Below, piece by piece: positions 1 through 5,696 of a stretch of 6,883 nt of DNA (position 1 is its first letter; the number at the start of each line of letters is the position of its first letter). Under the pieces are notes generated by a model. It saw only the letters and a list, made by a program, of their open reading frames with translations, was not told the origin of the DNA and made no database searches. Origin of the DNA: Nitrospirota bacterium. GTDB lineage: Bacteria > Nitrospirota_A > Leptospirillia > Leptospirillales > Leptospirillaceae. The stretch spans positions 1-6,883 of the forward strand of contig JAKCCY010000143.1 of assembly GCA_021838765.1 (NCBI GenBank), in the 5' to 3' direction. The position numbers and the translations under genes are program-made.

Positions 1-1
1 G

Positions 2-535
2 AGTCTTCTTGGAAGTTTTGGAGAAAAATACGCTGGAGAATTCATGATCCTTTTCCCGGGATCGGGATCCCCCACAAAAAACTGGCCGGCAGACCGATAT
101 GTCGAATTGGGCTTCGAGCTTTTGCGAAAGGGGTTTCCCTTGCTGGTTCTGGGTGGAAAGAATGATTCCGATGCTGTGGGATCCGTCGTTCGGGGACTGG
201 AGGCTTTGCCTGGAGTTTATCTTTCCCGATTCAGGGGAATTGTTCAGAATGACCTGAATACCTTAAAGGGAATCATTTCCTTGTCGACCGGTGCGATCGG
301 CAATGATTCCGGCCCTCTTCACCTGACCCAGTCCATCGGAAAAAAGGCGCTTGTCCTTTTTGGACCCGGAGATCATGTGAGTTATCGACCATTCTCCGGG
401 GGAATGGTCCGGAAAGGTTTGGCCTGCAGTCCGTGCCAGAGCTTTTCCTCGCTCTGTCCCGACAATCAGTGCATGAAATCCATAGACGTAAACTCTGTTC
501 TTTGTGCATGGGACGAATTGGAAAATCCACTCTGA
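2..535 (+). CDS. Glycosyltransferase family 9 (heptosyltransferase-like), 3' part only
   Basis: The reading frame is open from base 2, so the gene begins before the window; the 177 residues seen are about half of a usual 350-residue GT9 enzyme. They form the C-terminal, donor-binding Rossmann half. Visible family marks are PGSGSPTKNWP (matching the HPGs/KrWP stretch of WaaC/WaaF relatives) and GNDSGPLHLTQSIG, which in this family holds the ADP-heptose-type donor. A cysteine cluster (CSPC, then CPDNQC) follows near the C-terminus. An ATG at 44 exists but lies directly before the family motif, with in-frame family-like sequence upstream, so it is not the start. The TGA stop shares its A with the ATG of the next gene. 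The family transfers a heptose or related sugar to lipopolysaccharide core in the cytoplasm; the exact sugar and acceptor cannot be told here. Confidence 0.9.
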   Translation, partial: SLLGSFGEKYAGEFMILFPGSGSPTKNWPADRYVELGFELLRKGFPLLVLGGKNDSDAVGSVVRGLEALPGVYLSRFRGIVQNDLNTLKGIISLSTGAIGNDSGPLHLTQSIGKKALVLFGPGDHVSYRPFSGGMVRKGLACSPCQSFSSLCPDNQCMKSIDVNSVLCAWDELENPL

Positions 536-1599
536 TGGACAGCATGGTGATCCTGAGGATGCGTTATCTGGGGGATAGCCTTCTTCTTGTTCCGACGTTA
601 AGAAAACTTCTTCTTGCCTATCCGGGAATTTTCCTGACGGTCGTTGTCAATCGAGGGACGGAGTATCCCCTCAAGAACCTTTCCGGGATCAGAGTGGTTG
701 TCTTTGACAACCGATCTTTTTGGGGGAAACTGAAAAGCTCTTATGACATGGTCAGACTTGCCCGCGAACGGAAATGGGATTTGTGGGTTGACTGGACCGT
801 CTCTGATAGAAGCCGACTCTTTTCAAGGCTGGCAGATGCCTCTCGAAAGCTTTCTTGTGGCTGGAAAACGGATGAAAGGCCTTCTTCCCAAAACTCCATT
901 TATGTTCCAGTCGACTTCAACCATGGTCCCGATCCGGTCATGAATCAGTATGAGTCCTCTCTTCGAAAGATCGGAGTCCATCTTTCAGCCACGTCCGACC
1001 CTCTTGTCTCTTCCTCCGCGTCTTCCCGTATGGAAATAGAGACTTGGAGAAAAGAAAACAGGCTGGATCAGGAGACTCCCATTTTGCTGATCCATCCCGG
1101 AGGGCGCGAGTGGTACAAAAGGTGGCCTCCAGACAGATTGGCCCAGGTCGGAAACTGGTGGAGCAAGGTTCATAAAGGCGTCGTTGTCATTATCGGTACA
1201 AGGGAAGATCAAACGTTGATTCTCTCCGTTACCAGCGGCTTTCAGCCGGAAACCCGATTCCTGATCGTTCAGGAATCGATTCCTTTTGTACACGCACTGA
1301 TGGAATCATCGACACTGTTTCTGGGAAACGACAGCGGTCCGCTTCATCTGGCGGATGCAGCAGGTCTGTATGGAGTCGGACTGTTTGGCTCAACGACTCC
1401 CGCAGTGTGGGGGCCTGTGTCAACGGGGCGACTTCTGACCCTTTACGATCCTCCCGCGTGTTCTCCCTGCAGCCATGAAGGTTGTTCCCAGGGGGTGGAT
1501 AACTGCCTTCGCCGGATTGAAGTCAATCAGGTGATCGAAGGGCTTTCAAGGCAACTGAAGCTTCGGGAAAAACATTTGAAAGAGGTTTCGCTATCTTGA
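535..1599 (+). CDS. Glycosyltransferase family 9 (heptosyltransferase-like), complete
   Basis: A 354-residue protein, the usual full length for GT9. The N-terminus MDSMVILRMRYLGDSLL is the classic opening of the family; Asp14 in RYLGD corresponds to the catalytic Asp13 of WaaC. The second domain has HPGGREWYKRWP from about residue 187 and GNDSGPLHLADAAG from residue 264, the donor-binding loop. A cysteine cluster (CSPC, C, C) lies near the C-terminus, as in the preceding gene. The frame is open back to an ATG at 433, but that start would add 34 residues unlike the family and overlap the upstream gene by about 100 bases. ATG 535, in a TGATG junction, is preferred. No signal peptide or membrane segment is seen, so it should act in the cytoplasm or at the inner face of the membrane. 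It is a tandem paralogue of the gene before it, but the DNA has diverged well beyond a recent duplication. Probable role: sugar addition to lipopolysaccharide core; substrate unknown. Confidence 0.93.
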   Translation: MDSMVILRMRYLGDSLLLVPTLRKLLLAYPGIFLTVVVNRGTEYPLKNLSGIRVVVFDNRSFWGKLKSSYDMVRLARERKWDLWVDWTVSDRSRLFSRLADASRKLSCGWKTDERPSSQNSIYVPVDFNHGPDPVMNQYESSLRKIGVHLSATSDPLVSSSASSRMEIETWRKENRLDQETPILLIHPGGREWYKRWPPDRLAQVGNWWSKVHKGVVVIIGTREDQTLILSVTSGFQPETRFLIVQESIPFVHALMESSTLFLGNDSGPLHLADAAGLYGVGLFGSTTPAVWGPVSTGRLLTLYDPPACSPCSHEGCSQGVDNCLRRIEVNQVIEGLSRQLKLREKHLKEVSLS

Positions 1600-2321
1600 A
1601 AACGGAAGAAGGGAAGTTTGTTCCTCCGATTCTTTACTATCACCGGGTTGATCCGGACCTCTCTCCTCACGCTGGAGTGACGCCGGATCAATTTCGAAGC
1701 CAGCTTTCCATTTTGAAACAGGCTGGATTTCAGGGAACGACGCTTGATTTTGCAATGAAAAATGGCCATACGGATCCGGTCACTGGCAAAAAGATCGTCG
1801 CAATCACCTTTGACGATGGATACCAGGACAACTACCGATATGCGATGCCGATTCTCCAGGAGTTTGGTTTTCTGGCAACCATTTTTTGTCTCTCCGGAAA
1901 GATCGGCGGGATTTCCGACTGGACCGAGGATCCCATATGGAAAGGACATCCTCTTTTGGATGCGCCTCAAATGAGGGAGCTTTCCTCCTTGGGCTTGGAA
2001 ATCGGCAGTCACACCAGAACCCATGTCGATCTTTCCCGGCTCTCATCAACGGATGCCCGGGATGAGATCGTCCACTCCAAGAGCGACCTTGAAGAGCTTC
2101 TGGGAGTTCCTGTCCGCTCCTTTTGCTATCCTTTTGGGGCCTACAGGGAGGAAACGCCCACCCTTGTGAGAAGTGCAGGGTATTCCTGGGGGAGATCCGT
2201 CACAAGACGTTCGCTTGCCCCGGTGGTCTCCTCGATGCTTCTGCCTTGCAGGCCTGTTTCAGGAAGGATGTCTCTTCCCCGTTTCCTTTCATGGACCCTT
2301 CTGACACGGATTACCGGATGA
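1596..2321 (+). CDS. Polysaccharide deacetylase (NodB homology, carbohydrate esterase 4)
   Basis: A 241-residue protein with the NodB motifs in order: PILYYHRV (11-18), TFDDGYQDN (71-79; Asp73 the likely catalytic base, Asp74 a metal ligand), SHTRTH (138-143; His139 and His143 the other metal ligands), and FCYPFGAY (176-183). The family removes N-acetyl groups from sugars using a divalent metal. There is no signal peptide or membrane helix, unlike deacetylases that act on peptidoglycan or exported polymer. It therefore probably works in the cytoplasm on a glycan intermediate, in keeping with glycosyltransferase genes on both sides. The start is TTG at 1596, inside a TTGA overlap with the stop of the previous gene; AAAGAGG lies 10 bases upstream. 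The late motif normally written LPRxxV reads LLPCRPV here, a small departure. The C-terminal tail (VSGRMSLPRFLSW) still looks family-like, so I see no frameshift. The exact substrate is not identifiable. Confidence 0.92.
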   Translation: MKTEEGKFVPPILYYHRVDPDLSPHAGVTPDQFRSQLSILKQAGFQGTTLDFAMKNGHTDPVTGKKIVAITFDDGYQDNYRYAMPILQEFGFLATIFCLSGKIGGISDWTEDPIWKGHPLLDAPQMRELSSLGLEIGSHTRTHVDLSRLSSTDARDEIVHSKSDLEELLGVPVRSFCYPFGAYREETPTLVRSAGYSWGRSVTRRSLAPVVSSMLLPCRPVSGRMSLPRFLSWTLLTRITG

Positions 2322-3520
2322 ATGTATCGTACAGCGAACCGACAGCGGCACCTTTGAATATACTCCATCTCGACTGCACCACCGGTTATGGAGGGCAGGA
2401 GAGGGATCATATCGCAGAAGCCAAAGGGATGAACTCCCGAGGCCACCGTTATGTGATCGGTGCCCGACCCGGAACGCCTTTTTTTGAGGAGGCCAGATCT
2501 CGGACCGAGACGGTCGGGTTTTCGATGAAAAGCAACTTTGATCTCGAGTCGTTCTCCAATCTTCGCCAATACCTGATTCGTGAAAAAATCGATGTTCTCG
2601 TGACGACAAGCTATATCGATTCTTTTCTGGGGTATGTCAGTGCGGCATCGCTTGGAAATAATCGTCCCCTTGTCATTCGTCAGAGACATCTTTTGAATGT
2701 GCCCAAAAGCATGATCCCCTTTCGCCAGTTTTGTGATCGTCTGGTTGTGGTCAGCGAGGCCCTGAGGATTTTTTTTCTGGAAAAGAATCTTCCTTTCTGG
2801 CATGTTGTGACCATTCCACGGGGAATCGCCATCAAGGAAAAAAAGGAAGCGAAAGAAATCACGGTTTTGGGCCATAATCTCGATTTGGCCCAGAAACTTG
2901 TCGGGAAAAAGATTCTCCTGCAGATCGGCATTTTCCAAAGGGATAAAGGCCATCATCTGATGCTGGATGCGCTGGTCATTCTTTTTCGTCGATTCCCGGA
3001 CCTTCATATGGTTTTTTTGGGTATAGGGCCGCTTTTCGAAGAGGTCCGGGATCGGGCCCGTCGGCTATTGGGCGAGTCCGGTTTTGCAAGACTTCATTTT
3101 ATGGGTTCGCAGGATCCGGGACCCTATCTGGCCATTGCCGATCTGGTTCTCCTTCCATCTGTGAGGGATTCCTTTCCGCTGGTGGTGCTTGAGGCGATTT
3201 CGGCAAAAAAGGAAGTGGTTGCTTTCCGGGTCGGGGGATTGCCGGAGATGGGAAATGTTTTGCCCGGGATTCATCTGGTGACTCCAAAAGATCCTGTCTC
3301 TCTTGCTCAAAAGGTGTCATCACTGTTGTCTGTTTCCGGTCGCCAGGTATTCAAGAAAGAGGATCCATGCAATTATGTGGAGAGAGCGTTTTCCATCGAA
3401 GCCTGCAATATCCGCACCGAAATGATTTACCGAAATGCCATCTTGTTGTTAAAAGAGGGAAAGATTGCTCAAAACCCCTATGCTTCCAAGGGTGGGCTGG
3501 CCGATCCCTTTCTCTCATGA
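2318..3520 (+). CDS. Glycosyltransferase family 4 (group 1), cell-surface glycan synthesis
   Basis: A 400-residue GT-B fold retaining glycosyltransferase. The N-terminal acceptor domain opens with LNILHLDCTTGYGGQER (13-29), where GGQE replaces the common GGxE loop. The C-terminal nucleotide-sugar domain carries IGIFQRDKGHH (203-213), PSVRDSFPLVVLEA (280-293) and GGLPE (306-310). The two acidic residues of the usual EX7E motif are Asp284 and Glu292, so the first is Asp instead of Glu, a variation known in the family. No signal peptide or clear membrane helix is present, so action is at the cytoplasmic side of the inner membrane. The start ATG 2318 sits in an ATGA overlap with the deacetylase stop. 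The frame stays open back to 2123, but those 65 extra residues would be read out of frame through the deacetylase and look unlike the family. Together with the two GT9 enzymes and the deacetylase it forms a glycan operon. Donor and acceptor sugars are unknown. Confidence 0.93.
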   Translation: MNVSYSEPTAAPLNILHLDCTTGYGGQERDHIAEAKGMNSRGHRYVIGARPGTPFFEEARSRTETVGFSMKSNFDLESFSNLRQYLIREKIDVLVTTSYIDSFLGYVSAASLGNNRPLVIRQRHLLNVPKSMIPFRQFCDRLVVVSEALRIFFLEKNLPFWHVVTIPRGIAIKEKKEAKEITVLGHNLDLAQKLVGKKILLQIGIFQRDKGHHLMLDALVILFRRFPDLHMVFLGIGPLFEEVRDRARRLLGESGFARLHFMGSQDPGPYLAIADLVLLPSVRDSFPLVVLEAISAKKEVVAFRVGGLPEMGNVLPGIHLVTPKDPVSLAQKVSSLLSVSGRQVFKKEDPCNYVERAFSIEACNIRTEMIYRNAILLLKEGKIAQNPYASKGGLADPFLS

Positions 3521-3554
3521 CATCCAATGTAGGGTGTCTTTAGGCCGGTGTCTG

Positions 3555-3572
3555 GATAAACGATGTTTTATC
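3555..3572. repeat. Short inverted repeat upstream of the DUF433 gene
   Basis: GATAAA and TTTATC form perfect 6-base arms around the 6-base spacer CGATGT, and one more G-T pair is possible in RNA. The repeat ends three bases before the AAGGAG ribosome binding site. It could be a small operator or a weak hairpin in the leader. Short palindromes also arise by chance, and no function is shown. Confidence 0.45.
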
Positions 3573-3575
3573 TTG

Positions 3576-3581
3576 AAGGAG
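3576..3581 (+). promoter_or_regulatory. Strong ribosome binding site of the DUF433 gene
   Basis: AAGGAG stands 7 bases before ATG 3589. It is the best Shine-Dalgarno match in the plus-strand block and decides between ATG 3589 and an in-frame TTG at 3583, which would lie only one base after it. This suggests independent translation, unlike the coupled genes upstream. Confidence 0.8.
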
Positions 3582-3588
3582 ATTGGAT

Positions 3589-3831
3589 ATGGCGAAACAA
3601 ATACGGATGAACCCGAGAATCGCCCGGGGACTCCCCTGCATCGCCGGGACACAAATTCCCGTTACGGTTTTTCTGGAGCTTTTTAAAAAAGGATATACCC
3701 CTGAGCGTATAACGACGGAGTGTTACCCTGATCTGACAGAGGAGGATCTGACAGCAGCGATTGATTTTATGATCGATTGGGTAAGACGCGCTCCGATGTA
3801 TCTTCCCGACATGATGGAAAATCCAAAGTAA
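3589..3831 (+). CDS. DUF433 family protein, antitoxin-like, 80 residues
   Basis: An 80-residue protein matching the short DUF433 family (PF04255) along most of its length. Marks seen are NPRIARGLPCIAGTQIPV (8-25, the family's GkPxIxGTRIPV block, with Gln for Arg), the helix with KKGYTPERI (33-41), and YPDLTEEDLTAAIDF (46-60). DUF433 proteins have a winged-helix-like fold and are often the antitoxin partner of PIN-like DUF5615 toxins. No such partner follows: the next gene is convergent, and the gene upstream is a glycosyltransferase. It lies 68 bases after the GT4 stop and may be read through from that operon or from its own promoter; I see no convincing -35/-10 pair. A 6-base inverted repeat just before its ribosome binding site could be an autoregulatory site, as is common for antitoxins, but this is inference. 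The family assignment is fairly sure, the function is not. Confidence 0.85.
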   Translation: MAKQIRMNPRIARGLPCIAGTQIPVTVFLELFKKGYTPERITTECYPDLTEEDLTAAIDFMIDWVRRAPMYLPDMMENPK

Positions 3832-3861
3832 GATTCATGGTGGTTGGACCTTGCCGTGATG
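3832..3861. other. Convergent intergenic gap without visible terminator
   Basis: Only 30 bases separate the DUF433 stop from the lipid-kinase stop on the other strand. I find no GC-rich hairpin followed by a T run on either strand here or at the ends of the flanking genes. Termination is either Rho-dependent, or the two transcripts overlap. Confidence 0.6.
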
Positions 3862-4785
3862 TTATGAGGAAGCCGTTTTGGGATGGATCGAAAAAAGGAC
3901 AGACCGGTCAGAGACGGTGATGAGAGCCGGTAGGGAGATCTCCTCACCGTCGGCCTGACTTCTCCCTGTCCCCCTGATTCCGACCGAACGTGCTTTTTCG
4001 AATAGGATGCGCCTGGAGGGGATTTTCCCGGCGAGGATCCCCGTCAAGGCGATCCAGAGATCCATTTTCGATCGTCCTCGAATCAATGTCACCGATAGAT
4101 TCTTTTGCCAGGGATTCCAGCCCGGATTGATGGTAAAAGGAGGAAAGTAAGAAGGGGATTTCGCCACAATGGCCCAGAGTGCGGTTTCTCGATGGAAAAC
4201 TCCTTCCGTGTCTTCATATTCAACGGATAGTTCGGGAACCGGAGTGTTCAGAAGAGACAAAAACATCTCCAGCGGGTAGGACAATTTTCCCAGCCAATAC
4301 TTTCCCCGCCTTGACTGATGATGAATGGCTTCACCGTCAAGTCCCGTTCCCACCATCAATACAAAGGGACGCCCATCTGAAATCCCCGGCGCGAAGGATC
4401 TGGTCGGGTACTTTTCCGGATTCTTCAGCAAGTCGGTCGGGTTTTTGATTCCGAGAACATACCTGGAAAAAAGATTGCCTGTTCCAATGGGCAGGATCCC
4501 GACCGGAAGGTTTGCATCCAGAAGATCCGGCAAAAGCCGGTTGAGTGTTCCATCTCCTCCTCCCACGTATAGATAGTCGCATCCCGATGAAATACCTGCA
4601 CGAAAACCTTTTTGCCATTCCATGGAGGTTGTTGGATCAATGGGAATATGGATCCCTTTTGGGAAGAGATTCCGGAAGAGATTGGCCATTCTGGGATGTC
4701 GCCATCTGAAAAGGGCGGGACCGGAAGTTATGTTATGAAGAAAAATCGGGCGGATTGGCTTCCGCCCAACTTTTTCGTTGGTCAA
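3862..4785 (-). CDS. Diacylglycerol kinase family lipid kinase (DgkB/YegS-like)
   Basis: A 307-residue protein, the usual size of soluble bacterial lipid kinases that phosphorylate diacylglycerol or a related lipid with ATP at the membrane surface. Seen in order: a nucleotide-binding loop YVGGGDGTLNR (73-83), GILPIGTGN (96-104), VGTGLDG (matching the family GxGxDA site), and near the C-terminus ADGEEI followed by LPALITV, the usual DGE-P ending. Two normally well-kept residues differ: Glu after GGDGTxN is Arg83, and Asp after GTGN is Leu105. Activity or substrate may therefore differ from DgkB. The start is TTG at 4785, inside a TTGA overlap with the stop of the gene upstream. It leaves about 11 residues before IRPIFLHNITSG, the family's opening strand, so it is plausible; the next Met (residue 33) would cut into the domain. 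It is the last gene of the minus-strand block. Confidence 0.9.
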   Translation of the reverse strand: MTNEKVGRKPIRPIFLHNITSGPALFRWRHPRMANLFRNLFPKGIHIPIDPTTSMEWQKGFRAGISSGCDYLYVGGGDGTLNRLLPDLLDANLPVGILPIGTGNLFSRYVLGIKNPTDLLKNPEKYPTRSFAPGISDGRPFVLMVGTGLDGEAIHHQSRRGKYWLGKLSYPLEMFLSLLNTPVPELSVEYEDTEGVFHRETALWAIVAKSPSYFPPFTINPGWNPWQKNLSVTLIRGRSKMDLWIALTGILAGKIPSRRILFEKARSVGIRGTGRSQADGEEISLPALITVSDRSVLFSIHPKTASS

Positions 4786-5696
4786 TGAGGTCCGGGTCCT
4801 GCAGGAAGGAAGACCCTTTTAAGTCCATCTGGCAGGTCGAACTGGCTGGTGTTTTCTGCTTCGACCTTGATATTGGAAATTCTGGAGTCCTCCACTTCGG
4901 TCGCCGGAACCTTGGAGAGATCGTACAGACCGATAGCATTGAGCATTCTTGAAATGAAGCCCGCCTTATAGGCGGTCTCTTTGTGGACGAGAAGGGAAAT
5001 GGTTGTTGCCTCATCTTTCCGGACGGTTTTTGGATCGATTTTCCGGTCGAGCAAGACGAGGTTTTTCTGGAAAGATTTCAGAAGATCGATTCCAGGAATG
5101 CTCTCAGTCCGGCAGATCTCAATGGTTTGATCGCCATTGATCATCCCGACGACAACGCCCCTGAATTTGTGCAGGAGTTTTTCATCGGTGCAGGCGACTC
5201 CTGAGACTGTCTCTGTGTGGGGTTTTTCCAGAACCTTGTCTCCCGGATTCTTTCCGGAGTGTTTTCCGAGAAGATCGGACATCGTCTGATAGGACAGGAC
5301 ATGATCGAGAGTATCCTGATGATAGGTCTTTTTGGCCGTGTCGATCGCATAGACCAGTCCGGCATCGGTTCTCCAGATGAAAATCTGGGATCCGGAGGCG
5401 GTTGTCTGGTCGATCCTCATCATGGTTGGGGTGATGTGATAGGTGATGGTCTGGATAACCGGTTTTGCATTTCCCTTTTGATCGGAAATATTGAGCGTCC
5501 ATGAAAGTGTCTGGGCATCCGGTGATGCATACGCTTTTTTCAGGGGAAGAAAGGCTCCGAAAGAAAAGAGGGCTCCCAAGGCAATAATTCGTGAAAAACG
5601 GATGGTCCGAGGGATGAGTCCTTGTGTTTTAAAAGCCGTTTGCGGAAATATTGGTTTCAATGAAAATCCTTTCAATGCTGGTGTTTTGTTTGACAT
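4782..5696 (-). CDS. Exported protein of unknown function, DUF4412/LolA-like
   Basis: From ATG 5696 this is 304 residues. A long basic leader is followed by a hydrophobic stretch, IIALGALFSFGAFLPL (37-52), and an AYA cleavage site (55-57). Export to the periplasm by Sec with a mature start at Ser58 is therefore likely; there is no lipobox. The mature part is rich in short beta-strand-like segments (ITYHITPTMMRID, IFIWRTDAGLVYAID, KKTYHQD) and ends in a FDLPDG box. This pattern recalls DUF4412 and LolA-like outer-membrane sorting proteins, but I cannot assign it firmly. Two cysteines of the mature part, 169 and 195, could form a disulfide. The start is uncertain. ATG 5696 overlaps bioA by 25 bases and lacks a well-placed ribosome binding site. 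TTG 5675 would give a 4-base TTGA overlap. TTG 5660 has AAAGGA 6 bases upstream and lies just past the bioA stop. All give the same mature protein. Confidence 0.8.
   Translation of the reverse strand: MSNKTPALKGFSLKPIFPQTAFKTQGLIPRTIRFSRIIALGALFSFGAFLPLKKAYASPDAQTLSWTLNISDQKGNAKPVIQTITYHITPTMMRIDQTTASGSQIFIWRTDAGLVYAIDTAKKTYHQDTLDHVLSYQTMSDLLGKHSGKNPGDKVLEKPHTETVSGVACTDEKLLHKFRGVVVGMINGDQTIEICRTESIPGIDLLKSFQKNLVLLDRKIDPKTVRKDEATTISLLVHKETAYKAGFISRMLNAIGLYDLSKVPATEVEDSRISNIKVEAENTSQFDLPDGLKRVFLPAGPGPH
5667..5672 (-). promoter_or_regulatory. Candidate ribosome binding site for the exported protein
   Basis: On the minus strand AAAGGA lies 6 bases before a TTG at 5660-5658 and begins on the last base of the bioA stop codon. 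It favours TTG 5660 over ATG 5696 as the true start. It is the only well-spaced Shine-Dalgarno match among the candidate starts. Confidence 0.5.

Noticed and set aside
433..534. Upstream ATG start for the complete GT9 gene
   Set aside because: The 34 extra residues do not resemble GT9 and overlap the preceding gene by about 100 bases; ATG 535 gives the exact family N-terminus.
2200..2270. Possible frameshift near the deacetylase end
   Set aside because: The tail VSGRMSLPRFLSW in the same frame still looks like the family, so no frameshift is needed.
2123..2317. N-terminal extension of the GT4 protein
   Set aside because: It would be read out of frame through the conserved end of the deacetylase; ATG 2318 forms a neat ATGA overlap and precedes the family's first strand.
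2141..3007. A 288-residue minus-strand open frame opposite the GT4 gene
   Set aside because: No recognisable domain, while the plus strand carries clear glycosyltransferase motifs; it is a shadow of codon bias.
3520..3530. ACAT-CCA-ATGT hairpin as a terminator after the GT4 gene
   Set aside because: Only four weak base pairs and no following T run.
3902..3909. Palindrome GACCGGTC
   Set aside because: Lies inside the lipid-kinase coding region, has no spacing typical of an operator, and an 8-base palindrome is expected by chance in this length.
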